From the NCBI GenBank assembly GCA_945861145.1, contig CAMATL010000002.1, positions 26,209 to 90,208 on the forward strand: DNA of 64,000 bases, written 5' to 3'. Below are positions 54,805 through 64,000 of this stretch, piece by piece. Under the pieces are notes generated by a model. It had not been told where the DNA came from, made no database searches, and saw nothing but the letters and a program-made list of their open reading frames with translations. Within the stretch, counting starts at the first letter, position 1, and each line of letters starts with the position of its first letter. A program made the position numbers and the translations under genes. Source of the stretch: a candidate division TM6 bacterium GW2011_GWF2_37_49 (GTDB taxonomy: Bacteria > Babelota > Babeliae > Babelales > RVW-14).

Positions 54805-56646
54805 TTAGATGTGATTCTTGAGTCTTTTTAGTCTACCTGGAAAATGAGTAACGAGCAAGCTAGCGAAGGGCAAAGCTGCTGTCGGTGTGATAAATTCCCC
54901 TTCAACGTCACTAATTTTTGGTGCCGTTACAGGCTTGAAAGTTTTATACGGGTTTACGTTAGGATTTGCTACAGGCTGTGTTGGGCGAGGCCTGGGACTT
55001 TGAGGTGGAGGGCTAGAGGATTGTGGGTCTTTTGGAAGTGCTTTTGGGGGGACTACCGATTGAGGTAGCTGATCAAATAGAATTTTTTTTATTGGCCCGA
55101 GAGCTTCTTGTAGCAAAGGAAACCAAGCTGGCTTTACCTCTTCAAGCTTTTCTGTGAAAAATTTAGAATTTTGTTTCAAACTCAAGGTTAATTCACCCGA
55201 AGCGGTGATTTTATAAGCGGCTTGTTCAAGAATTGCTTGCAGAACAACATCTGTAGATGAGGTTCGTAGCTTTGCTAAAAAAGTAGCCCATTCGAGGTTA
55301 ACTGGTTGTTCCAGTTGAGGTGTTGGTGCTGCCGCGCTTGGAGCTGGGGCCACTGATGGGGCTGCAGCAGGCGTTGATATGTTTTGTGGGGGTGGTGTAG
55401 CTGCTCGCTGCACAGGGGCAGCGGCAATTTTGTTTGGTTGTTGCGGTGAGGTTGAAATCTCACGTGACGTTGCAACAGGTTGGCGCTTATCCGGCGCGAA
55501 TCCTTGAAGTAAGTCATCAATCGAAACAATATTGTCTTGCTCCGCAAGCTGTAGGAATAAAAATTCTAAAAAGGCTAATTTTTTACTGGTTTGTAAGAAA
55601 ATGCGTTCTTGCTCCCATAAAAGTTGCATGATAGCCAACAATCGATTGTGTGAGCATGCGGCAGCTAACTCGTTAAGACGAGATTGATACTGCGCAAATT
55701 CTCCTGTCGCTGTGTTGCTCGCGTATTTAGTCCATAGCAATGTTTTAACAGCGCTGACCAAGAGGTCCCACGTTGCCTGTGGGTTTGTACCTTGTAGTCC
55801 GCCATTACTTAAAATTGTCAAAACCCCTGTAGGACTGTTGTTAATAATCGCTTCTAGTAAATCGAACAATACCGTTGTGCTCAGTTTGCCCAGAAGTTTG
55901 CGAATGCTGATGTCTGTAATTGGTGATTCAAGAAAGCGTACCTGCTCAATGAGATTAAGAGCATCTCGAGCTGAACCATCAGTTTCTTCGATAAGCACAG
56001 CCAAAGCTGTATCGTCGATATCGATTGCTTCCTTGCGGCAGACGTCTTGAAGATACTCGGTAAATGCTTGGCGCTCTAAAGCGGGGAAAGAAAGCTGAAA
56101 ACATCGAGATAATACTGTTTGAGGGATTTTATGTAGCTCTGTGGTTGCAAGCATAAAAAGCACGCTTACTGGAGGTTCTTCCAGGATTTTAAGCAGCGCA
56201 TTAAATGCTGCTTTACTCAACATGTGAGCTTCATCGATTAGGTAAATCTTTTTTTTGCCTTGTAGTGGGACGTAGGCAGCAGTTTCGATGAGTTGTCGTA
56301 CATTGTCGACGCCTGTATTAGATGCTGCGTCAATTTCGATAAAATCTGGATGCGCGTTGCGTTTCATAGCTAGGCAAGAAGCGCAGCTAAGGCAAGGGAT
56401 GTCAGCCTGTGTAGGGTTTTGCTGGAATGTTGCCAGTGATTCACAATTAGCTGCAGCTGCAAATACTCGTGCGGTAGATGTTTTGCCGCAACCTCGTTGT
56501 CCTGCAAAAAGATAGACGGGGAAGAATTTATTCAAGTACAAGCTGTTTTTGAGCATTCGTACAGGAATGTCCTGGCCTATGATTTGAGAGAATTGCTGCG
56601 GACGTAGGCGACGAGCAAGATTGATTGTGGCTGGGGCTGTTTCCAT
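54805..56646 (-). CDS. dnaX: DNA polymerase III subunit gamma/tau
   Basis: RPQQFSQIIGQDIPVRML, AGQRGCGKTSTARV, Cys zinc module, DEAHMLSKAAFNALLKILEEPP. Confidence 0.95.
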   Translation of the reverse strand: METAPATINLARRLRPQQFSQIIGQDIPVRMLKNSLYLNKFFPVYLFAGQRGCGKTSTARVFAAAANCESLATFQQNPTQADIPCLSCASCLAMKRNAHPDFIEIDAASNTGVDNVRQLIETAAYVPLQGKKKIYLIDEAHMLSKAAFNALLKILEEPPVSVLFMLATTELHKIPQTVLSRCFQLSFPALERQAFTEYLQDVCRKEAIDIDDTALAVLIEETDGSARDALNLIEQVRFLESPITDISIRKLLGKLSTTVLFDLLEAIINNSPTGVLTILSNGGLQGTNPQATWDLLVSAVKTLLWTKYASNTATGEFAQYQSRLNELAAACSHNRLLAIMQLLWEQERIFLQTSKKLAFLEFLFLQLAEQDNIVSIDDLLQGFAPDKRQPVATSREISTSPQQPNKIAAAPVQRAATPPPQNISTPAAAPSVAPAPSAAAPTPQLEQPVNLEWATFLAKLRTSSTDVVLQAILEQAAYKITASGELTLSLKQNSKFFTEKLEEVKPAWFPLLQEALGPIKKILFDQLPQSVVPPKALPKDPQSSSPPPQSPRPRPTQPVANPNVNPYKTFKPVTAPKISDVEGEFITPTAALPFASLLVTHFPGRLKRLKNHI

Positions 56647-56681
56647 AATAAACCTCTACGAAAGACGGTACAAATAAAAAC

Positions 56682-56766
56682 GAGACAAGGTACAGTAGCA
56701 TCTATGCCCCCGCTGCTTCCTTCCGGATCTGACGGATTCTGCACGATAACAACTTACCTTGCCCCT
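56682..56766 (-). ncRNA. ffs: signal recognition particle 4.5S RNA (small bacterial type)
   Basis: Reverse strand: ggggcaaggtaagttg...gtcagatccggaaggaagcagcgggg...ctgtaccttgtctcg; conserved helix 8 motif and pairing ends. Confidence 0.92.
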
Positions 56767-56926
56767 GTTTTTTGGACTCGCAGTTTTATAAAACCTAAAA
56801 GCTTTTATCAAACTGGCTTTGTCAATTTTATTAACTTAGTCATTCAAATCTTTTTCTTAGCTATGCCAAGCTTCCTTTGATACGCAACTTATGTCACGCC
56901 TCAGGATAAAAAATTTGAATGAAGCC

Positions 56927-57018
56927 TGGTGGAGAGAGAGGGATTCGAACCCTCGATGCCCCTCACGGGACATACATGATTTCCAATCATGCGCTTTCGA
57001 CCACTCAGCCATCTCTCC
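56927..57018 (-). tRNA. tRNA-Ser(GGA), CCA encoded
   Basis: ggagagatggctgagtggtcgaaagcgcatgattggaaatcatg + long variable arm + ggttcgaatcc...tctctccacca. Confidence 0.95.
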
Positions 57019-57038
57019 TTAAAAAAGTTGCTAAGAAA

Positions 57039-57785
57039 CTAAGCAGCTTCTGTTTTTTCTGCAGAACGCTTAGCTACTTGTTGAGTTTTTTGGTCTTGTT
57101 TTTTTTGTTCAAACTGTGAGCGGCCTTCTGTGATAGCTGCTTCAAGGTAGTTTAGAACAAATTCAATAGCTTTTGGTGAATCATCGTTACCAGGAATTAC
57201 ATGAGTAACACCAAGCGGGTCTGTATTTGTATCGATCAAGCCGATAACAGGAATGCCCAAGCGTGAAGCTTCTTTGATTACTGCATGTTCTTTTTTGCCA
57301 TCAACTACGATGATAGCTGCAGGTGGGTAATCAAGGTTAATGATGCCGCCAATATTTTTTTCAAGACGTTCAATTTCCTTCTGAATCATGACAAGTTCTT
57401 TTTTTCTGTAGTTGCCTTGATTCTTTTGGATAATGTCTTGGAAATGAAGCAAGCGAGTGATAGCTTTTTTAACTTGCTCAAAATTGCTTAATGTGCCACC
57501 AATCCAGCGGTGAACAACAAAAGGCATATTAAGAGAGCCGGAAATTTTTCTAATTAAACCTTGAGCAGGTTTTTTTGTGCCGACAAACAAAAACGATCCA
57601 CCTTCAGCAGCAAGGCCTTTTGCAAAAGCGCCAGCGCGTTCAAGTAAGAATGCTGTTTTTGAAATATCAATCAAATGAACTTTGTTGCGTGAGCCCCAAA
57701 TAAAAGGACGCATTTTCGGGGACCAGCGGGAGGTCTTATGACCAAAGTGAATACCAACATCAAGAAGCTGTTTTAGATCGATCAT
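57039..57785 (-). CDS. rpsB: 30S ribosomal protein S2
   Basis: LLDVGIHFGHKTSRWSPKMRPFIWG, GTKKPAQGLI, HRWIGGTLSNFEQV, VIGLIDTNTDP. Confidence 0.97.
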   Translation of the reverse strand: MIDLKQLLDVGIHFGHKTSRWSPKMRPFIWGSRNKVHLIDISKTAFLLERAGAFAKGLAAEGGSFLFVGTKKPAQGLIRKISGSLNMPFVVHRWIGGTLSNFEQVKKAITRLLHFQDIIQKNQGNYRKKELVMIQKEIERLEKNIGGIINLDYPPAAIIVVDGKKEHAVIKEASRLGIPVIGLIDTNTDPLGVTHVIPGNDDSPKAIEFVLNYLEAAITEGRSQFEQKKQDQKTQQVAKRSAEKTEAA

Positions 57786-57916
57786 TTATAATCCTCAAGG
57801 GTTATGGTCTTATGCTCTTTCAGGTAGTCTCACAACTTTAACCACCCTCGTCTGAAGAGCAAGTTTACAACACAGGTCCGTAGCTTATCATAGCGCCGAC
57901 ATTTAGCAAGAAAATC

Positions 57917-59314
57917 TTAGGAACGTCGACCAATTACTTCATTATTAAAAATAGTTTTTTGATATTTTTTGCCAACTAGTAGCGAAATAACAAAGTAAAT
58001 TCCTGCTACGCCAACGCAATAAATTGAGTCAACGCGTAAAATAAAATATGGATTGGTCGAAAAATAAAGTAAAAATTGATTGAATAGTGAGCCTGAGCTT
58101 TTTGCAAAGGTTTTACCAAAAGAATCAATCCATAATTTTGCTTTAAATTGAATGTCTTTAACCGTTGGAATGTACAGTGTTTCTCGCACAGGATAATTAA
58201 ACCCATAATTAAGTGCGCGCAGTACAATCATAATAAAGAAGATGGCACTTAAGCTTGGATAGAAGAAAGCTAAGGCACTCAAAAACATCAAGGCAATTGG
58301 CATAATCAGAAGGCAGGTTAGAGTGCCAAATCGTTTGAGTAAGGGAGACGTGCCAAAAAGTGCAAACATTAAACCTAACGCTTGAAACGATGAGGTATAC
58401 ACAAACATAAAAGAGCTCATAGAGCCGATATTATTGTTTGTTTCAAGAGACATTAAAACTTGCATCTGATAATCGAATATGATTGAAATGACTTCTATGC
58501 TATACACGAGGCCAAAAATTCCCATGACATATGGTTGCATAATTATGAGCTTAATGCCTTCGAGCATACTAGATTTTTCTGCTGGTTCCTCATAGGGGTC
58601 AGCATTTTGAAGATGTATGGCGCTGTAGCCTTGTAGGTGTGATTCTGGTATCAATTTTACGATTTTCGTTGCGCAATAAATTGCTAAGACTAGTAACAGC
58701 GCGCTAATAAGAATGAGTATTGGAATACTTGTGTGTGTTGCTAGCGGCAATTTATGTAAAAACAAAAGACCTATCAACGGAGTTATAATGCCGCCAGCAC
58801 GTGAAATTGCTGTTATGAGGCCATAACTTTTGTTTGCAAAATCTGGTGTTGAAATGGAGTTTGCATAGCCCCAAAATGTGGTGAGTACTAATGCAGAGTA
58901 CATATCCATAAAAATTTCAAAAAACCAGCCAAGGAGTCGGTCAGGACTGGTTATAGTGTTTTTTACGCCAATAACAGGATGCGCAAATAGCAGCGCAAAG
59001 GCGAGGCTAAGTACCGCATAAATTCCTATTATTACGCAAAAAATTTGTTGGCGGTTTAATTTATCAACGAGCTTAGAATATAAAATGCCACAAGGAAAAA
59101 TGATTGCCAGCGAAATGAGTCGGCTAATTGGTTGATATTCTTTGCCAACTAGCCCCAAGAAAATTGACGTTTTAAGTGAGCGCAAAATTGAGTACGAACC
59201 AATAATACAGAAAAAAGCAGCAGCAAGTAACAACAATTTTGTAAAATCATACCGGTCGAGCTGCATGTAATTGTGCATTTTTTCAAACGATAAAGATTGT
59301 ATTTTGCGAAGCAT
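57917..59314 (-). CDS. NTT-family nucleotide transporter (ATP/ADP translocase type)
   Basis: RSLKTSIFLGLVGKEYQPISRLISLAIIFPCGILYSKLVDKL, ALNYGFNYPVRETLYIPTVKDIQFKAKLWIDSFGKTFAKSSGS. Confidence 0.88.
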   Translation of the reverse strand: MLRKIQSLSFEKMHNYMQLDRYDFTKLLLLAAAFFCIIGSYSILRSLKTSIFLGLVGKEYQPISRLISLAIIFPCGILYSKLVDKLNRQQIFCVIIGIYAVLSLAFALLFAHPVIGVKNTITSPDRLLGWFFEIFMDMYSALVLTTFWGYANSISTPDFANKSYGLITAISRAGGIITPLIGLLFLHKLPLATHTSIPILILISALLLVLAIYCATKIVKLIPESHLQGYSAIHLQNADPYEEPAEKSSMLEGIKLIIMQPYVMGIFGLVYSIEVISIIFDYQMQVLMSLETNNNIGSMSSFMFVYTSSFQALGLMFALFGTSPLLKRFGTLTCLLIMPIALMFLSALAFFYPSLSAIFFIMIVLRALNYGFNYPVRETLYIPTVKDIQFKAKLWIDSFGKTFAKSSGSLFNQFLLYFSTNPYFILRVDSIYCVGVAGIYFVISLLVGKKYQKTIFNNEVIGRRS

Positions 59315-59332
59315 TTTTTTGCGTCCTAGTTG

Positions 59333-60811
59333 TTAGATCTTCTCGTGTATCTGTTCAAGCTCTACGCGTATATGTTCTGCTGATGCTTCACCACTACTAC
59401 CAATAACGAACTTGTTATCGATGCAGTGTTGAAACTTTCGGCCTAAGAAGTAAGTAATAATAAGACACATTCCGGTGAGACTAAGACTTAAGGAGATGCT
59501 TGAAATTACAGCAGCAGTATGTGGGACGTAGCTCATTGACATATTAAATAGTGAGCCGCTGCTCTTTGCGATGCGAGAACCAAATGCATCAGTCCACGTT
59601 TTTGCTTTAAATTTAATTTCTTTAACTGTAGGAATGTAAAGTACTTCACGTGTTGGGTGGTTCAACGCATAGTTAAGTGCACGCAATCCAATCAACGCAG
59701 CAAAAAGTACCCAGCCCGTTGGGTAAAATGCTGTAATAATGAGGAGTATAATTGTAAGAAGTGGGCAAGCAAATAAGGAGAGGCGTAGGCCAAAGATACG
59801 TAAAAGAGGTGTTGTGCCTAAGAAAGAAATAAGCAACCCTATCATATTCATCATGAGGTAATAGAGTGCGTAAAACGCTGTCAGGCTATTAACTGTAGGA
59901 TGAGCTGCATCTGCCTGAATCATGACGAGATAGTCAAAAACGACGATGACAATTTCATAAAAAAAGACGAGAGAGAAAATACCAAGCACGTAAGGATTTT
60001 TGATGGTTATGATCAAGCCTTCAAATGTGCTTATGAGGGACTGCCAAAAACCAAGCGGTTCGGTAGTTTTTTCTTTTTCAAATTGATACACGGTTTCGTA
60101 ACCATGCATTTTACTTTCTGGAACCTTTTTAATAAGAGAATAAATCGCCCAGGCCGCAGCAAAAAGCATACAACTTCCAACCAAAAGAGTTTTTGGAAGC
60201 AAGACATGACTTTCGTAGCCTGAGTAAGTAATGGCTACATAGAGTAAGCCGGCAGAGATTATCCCACCAATTTTTGAGCCTGAAACAAAAAAACCGTAAT
60301 AATTGCGCGCATCTTTGGGATTATTAACCGAGTCAGCAAAAGACCAAAATGTAGTAGAAAAAAAAGCATCAAAGCTTTCCATAAAGAAGTAAAAAGCCCA
60401 ACCAAGCCAACGTTCAGTACTGATGGTTGTGTTTGCTATGCCATAGGTCGGATTTGAAAGTAAAAAATAGAAGATGATGCCGCCGACGCCATGGCCGATT
60501 GTGAAGCAGTAGAGCATATGGTGCCTACGTAGCCAATCTACGAGCTTCGAGTATAGTAGAATTAAAGGTAATAAAATGAAGAGGGACATAAGTTTCGCGA
60601 CAGGGACGTTTGTTGCCCCCACCATTTTCGCGAAAATAGCCATTTTAAGTGGACGCCAAATGACTAGACAGCCGGACATGAGCAAAAAGGTGAAAGAAAG
60701 AAAAAAAACTTTGAGCTGAAACTCTTTGTTGATACCCCAAAGTCCTTGAAGCCTTTTTAAGAACGCGCCCTGCATACGTACCTCATTAAAAATTAATAAG
60801 ATTTCATCCAC
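59333..60811 (-). CDS. NTT-family nucleotide transporter (paralogue)
   Basis: RPLKMAIFAKMVGATNVPVAKLMSLFILLPLILLYSKLVDWL, ALNYALNHPTREVLYIPTVKEIKFKAKTWTDAFGSRIAKSSGS. Confidence 0.88.
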   Translation of the reverse strand: MDEILLIFNEVRMQGAFLKRLQGLWGINKEFQLKVFFLSFTFLLMSGCLVIWRPLKMAIFAKMVGATNVPVAKLMSLFILLPLILLYSKLVDWLRRHHMLYCFTIGHGVGGIIFYFLLSNPTYGIANTTISTERWLGWAFYFFMESFDAFFSTTFWSFADSVNNPKDARNYYGFFVSGSKIGGIISAGLLYVAITYSGYESHVLLPKTLLVGSCMLFAAAWAIYSLIKKVPESKMHGYETVYQFEKEKTTEPLGFWQSLISTFEGLIITIKNPYVLGIFSLVFFYEIVIVVFDYLVMIQADAAHPTVNSLTAFYALYYLMMNMIGLLISFLGTTPLLRIFGLRLSLFACPLLTIILLIITAFYPTGWVLFAALIGLRALNYALNHPTREVLYIPTVKEIKFKAKTWTDAFGSRIAKSSGSLFNMSMSYVPHTAAVISSISLSLSLTGMCLIITYFLGRKFQHCIDNKFVIGSSGEASAEHIRVELEQIHEKI

Positions 60812-61287
60812 CTTTACGCCAAAATCACATTGATTTTTAAGCGATAAATAGGAATTAAGTCTATCTAAGTTACAGTTTTTTCCTATTAAGAATTTTATTT
60901 ATTTCTAATTTCGCAACATTTCCCGCGCCCTTTGTGAAGTGTTTTTCTACCTGTCAATGATTGTCGCAACTCGGATCGCAATTCTTTCTTTTTTCGGTTG
61001 TAAGAGGCTTTTTTGAATAAAATTTCTTTACAATGTTTGATTCAAAAAAGAATCTAATTACAATCTGAATGGCGAATGACGGAGAATATAGAAAGAATGT
61101 CTCCTTAAGTCAATTTCTTTGGCGAAGTCATGAATTGATGTTTTGGAGTAGTAAAAGTAAGTCTGAAGATTAACGATGATTTTTTTAGAAAGATCTATAT
61201 GCTGAGATTGCATACTTTGAGTAGTTTGCGTGCCTGCGTGGAACGCTCTCTGACAAGTTTAATATAGCATTATTAGAGTGGGCAAAG

Positions 61288-63750
61288 ATGATGGATAAAA
61301 CTGCAATGCAAGAGCATAAAAAGAGTACCGAATACTTCTTGCCGGTACTACCGCTTAAAAATCTTATTACGCTACCCAAGAGCATAATTCCTGTTGTTGT
61401 TGGGCGTGATATCTCTATAAAAGCTGTTGACTATGCGCTTAGCGCCAACAGAGAACTTTTTGTTACCGCTCAAAAATCAACTGATATAGAAAATCCAACT
61501 ATGGATGATCTATTTAAAATTGGGACTCGTTCATCTATTTTGCAAGTTGAGCGGATGCAAAATGGTACGATGCGCCTTTTAGTTGAGGGGATTTCTCGAG
61601 CTGAAATTATTCGTGTGGAACGTACGGATGATTTTTTTGGCGTAGTCGCCTGTGATTTACTTTCAGCTCCGTTGACTGAGTCATCACAAAATGTTGCACT
61701 ATGGCGTAGTCTTGTAGCGCTTTTTAAGGAATACGTAGCGCTTAATCCAAAGCTTTCGACCGATGTATTGAGTCTATTTCGTGGCCTTGAAGATTTAGAT
61801 TATCTTGCAGATACTGTAGCCGTGCAAATGCAACTTGATTTTGATGAGCGACGAGACATTCTTGAGCTTGTTGATATTAAAAAGCGTGCCAACAGGTTGA
61901 TTTTATTACTTAAAGCCGAAATAGAAATTCTGAAGGCTGAAAAAAGCATTCGCAAGCGCGTGCAAAGTCAGGTTGAAAAACATCAAAAAGATTACTACCT
62001 CAATGAGCAGCTTCGTGCTATTCAACGAGAGCTTGGTCGTGAAGACTATCAGATGGAAATTAACGACCTGCGCACCAAAGCTAAAAAAAATAAACTTCCA
62101 AAAGAAGCTGCTGACAAAGTTGAAACCGAACTTAAGCGTCTTGACCAAATGCAGCCAACTTCTCCAGAAGCAACGGTAAGCCGTAACTATGTTGAGTGGG
62201 TTATCTCATTGCCGTGGCACAAAACGACCAAAGATAAAGTTTCAATTAAGCAGGCAGAAGATTTGCTTGATGCATCCCATGCTGGTATGAAAAAACCAAA
62301 AGAGCGGATCATTGAATTTTTGGCGGCACGTAAGTTTGCTGGCGATGCCTTGTCAAAATCACCAATTATTTGCCTTGTTGGTCCGCCGGGTGTAGGTAAG
62401 ACTTCTCTTGCACTTTCTATCGCCAAATCATTAGGGCGCGAAATGGTGCGAATCTCATTGGGCGGGATGCGTGATGAAGCAGAAATTCGTGGCCATCGTC
62501 GTACGTACATTGGGGCAATGCCTGGCAAAATTGTGCAATCTATGCGCAAAGCCGGTGTGGTTAACCCGGTAATTGTACTTGATGAAATTGATAAAATGGC
62601 AATGGATTTTCGTGGTGATCCAGCATCGGCATTGCTTGAAGTGCTTGATCCTGAACAAAACAAAGATTTTACCGACTATTTCCTTGAGATAGGTTATGAC
62701 CTTTCCAAGGTTATGTTTATTGCTACAGCAAATGTGATTGATAATATTCCATATCCATTACTTGATCGTATGGATATGATTTCGCTTTCGGGATATACCG
62801 AAAATGAAAAAGTTGATATTGCAAAAGCATTCTTGATTCCGAAGCTTCTTAAAGAGCATGCTCTGGCTAAAGATCAAGTACAGCTCAGTGAAAGCTTGTT
62901 GCGCAGAATTATTGATGAATACACAAAAGAGGCTGGTGTGCGTAGCCTTGAGCGTATTCTTGCCAAGCTTATGCGCAAAGTTATTCAGCAACTACTTGCC
63001 AAAAAACAACTCAAAAAAGTTTCTATAACTGATGAGCTTGTTGAAGAGTGGTTTGGTGTGCCGCCGTTCCGTCGTGATGATCGTAAGAACGAGGAAGGTG
63101 TTGGGATTGCTGTTGGGCTTGCATGGACTGAAGTTGGTGGTGATACCCTTGATATTGAAGTTTCAATTCTTAAAGGTAAGGGTGCTTTAACTCTGACTGG
63201 TCAGCTTGGTGAAGTAATGCAAGAGTCGGCTCAGGCAGCTATGAGCTACATCAGATCGCGCGAAAAAATACTTGGTCTTAAAGAAGGCTTTTATTCAAAT
63301 GTTGATGTACACATGCATTTGCCTGAAGGCGCGATTCCAAAAGATGGACCGTCTGCTGGTATCACCATGGTTACCGCATTAGTTTCAGCGCTTACCAATA
63401 TTCCAGCGCGTGCTGATTTGGCTATGACTGGTGAAGTTACCTTGCGAGGCCGAGTGCTGGCGATTGGTGGCTTAAAAGAAAAACTTCTGGCCGCTATCCG
63501 TTTGGGCATGAAGACCGCTCTTGTACCAAAAGCAAATGCTCGAGATGTAAAAGAATTTGAGCAAGAGCTTGAAGGTAAGATTGAAATTGTATTTGTGGAT
63601 TCTATGGACGAAGTACTTAAGCTAGCGCTTGTCCGTTCACCATTTGATTCTGTGGCTGGTAAATCTAAAAAAGCCGCGACAAAGGGAAAAGCTGGTAAAA
63701 AGCCTGCAGCTGCTAAAAAAGCAATTGCGCCTAAAAAGAAGAAAAAATAA
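61288..63750 (+). CDS. lon: ATP-dependent protease Lon
   Basis: GPPGVGKTSLALSIAKSLGREMVRISLGGMRDEAEIRGHRRTYIGAMPG; catalytic PKDGPSAGITM; Lys-rich C-terminal tail. Confidence 0.97.
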   Translation: MMDKTAMQEHKKSTEYFLPVLPLKNLITLPKSIIPVVVGRDISIKAVDYALSANRELFVTAQKSTDIENPTMDDLFKIGTRSSILQVERMQNGTMRLLVEGISRAEIIRVERTDDFFGVVACDLLSAPLTESSQNVALWRSLVALFKEYVALNPKLSTDVLSLFRGLEDLDYLADTVAVQMQLDFDERRDILELVDIKKRANRLILLLKAEIEILKAEKSIRKRVQSQVEKHQKDYYLNEQLRAIQRELGREDYQMEINDLRTKAKKNKLPKEAADKVETELKRLDQMQPTSPEATVSRNYVEWVISLPWHKTTKDKVSIKQAEDLLDASHAGMKKPKERIIEFLAARKFAGDALSKSPIICLVGPPGVGKTSLALSIAKSLGREMVRISLGGMRDEAEIRGHRRTYIGAMPGKIVQSMRKAGVVNPVIVLDEIDKMAMDFRGDPASALLEVLDPEQNKDFTDYFLEIGYDLSKVMFIATANVIDNIPYPLLDRMDMISLSGYTENEKVDIAKAFLIPKLLKEHALAKDQVQLSESLLRRIIDEYTKEAGVRSLERILAKLMRKVIQQLLAKKQLKKVSITDELVEEWFGVPPFRRDDRKNEEGVGIAVGLAWTEVGGDTLDIEVSILKGKGALTLTGQLGEVMQESAQAAMSYIRSREKILGLKEGFYSNVDVHMHLPEGAIPKDGPSAGITMVTALVSALTNIPARADLAMTGEVTLRGRVLAIGGLKEKLLAAIRLGMKTALVPKANARDVKEFEQELEGKIEIVFVDSMDEVLKLALVRSPFDSVAGKSKKAATKGKAGKKPAAAKKAIAPKKKKK

Positions 63751-63773
63751 AAATCTTCTTTGTTTCGAGATAA

Positions 63774-63810
63774 AAAGACCCTGGATAGAAATATCGAGGG
63801 TCTTTTTTAT
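63774..63810 (+). terminator. intrinsic terminator after lon
   Basis: aagaccct...agggtcttttttatt. Confidence 0.75.
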
Positions 63811-63835
63811 TGTGAGTATTGTGAAAATTGAGTTT

Positions 63836-64000
63836 TTAACTTGACCGCAGCGTTGTTGCAAAACGCTGTAAAGCTTCACTGCAGCGATTTGCATCGGCTG
63901 CAAGCCAGAGCGCCGCGCGTACGCCAGCCGCGGCAAGGGTTGCGGGGTCGGCGAGGTATTGTGCAGATTGCTCAAGTAATGCTTTACCATCAAGAGCAAC
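63836..64000 (-). CDS. C-terminal part of an unidentified CDS, truncated by window edge
   Basis: Reverse strand reads VALDGKALLEQSAQYLADPATLAAAGVRAALWLAADANRCSEALQRFATTLRSS then stop. Confidence 0.5.
   Translation of the reverse strand, partial: VALDGKALLEQSAQYLADPATLAAAGVRAALWLAADANRCSEALQRFATTLRSS

Noticed and set aside
56919-57119. ORF MKPGGERGIRTLDAPHGT
   Set aside because: It is a translation of the antisense of tRNA-Ser, a known annotation artefact.
63637-63999. Reverse-strand 120-aa ORF at the right edge
   Set aside because: It overlaps the lon 3' end antisense; the alternative frame ending at 63836 gives a more protein-like C-terminus.

Overview
This 64 kb window is a gene-dense, low-GC bacterial chromosome segment. 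Two adjacent nucleotide-transporter (NTT/ATP-ADP translocase type) genes, many signal-peptide proteins without recognisable families, and reduced operons suggest an obligate intracellular bacterium, possibly Dependentiae/TM6; that lineage call is inference. Recognisable housekeeping genes are recJ, lysS, rapZ, an S41 protease, an M48 protease, rdgB, a PBP2-type transpeptidase, gmhB, arfB, mreC, dus, gatA, gatC, a MATE transporter, raiA/hpf, lptB-like, der, dnaX, rpsB and lon. RNA genes are six tRNAs (His, Pro, three Arg, Ser) and an SRP 4.5S RNA. The accessory stretch at about 18-41 kb holds the most unusual structure: (i) two cargo blocks of about 2.6-2.8 kb, each bounded by an intact gene (bet/recT-like or mreC) and a displaced copy of roughly its last 110 bp; (ii) further bet and GNAT fragments around a two-photolyase operon; (iii) a dispersed hairpin repeat TCGATACA-stem-loop-stem-CACTC with compensatory stem changes, two copies of which lie inside reading frames; (iv) two MITE-like elements of about 0.3 kb with TAGG(T/C)TCTGTTGA ends; (v) a secreted macro-domain-like protein preceded by a perfect 32-bp-arm hairpin. 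No CRISPR array, integrase or complete transposase was seen. All identities were judged by eye from motifs; no database search was run.
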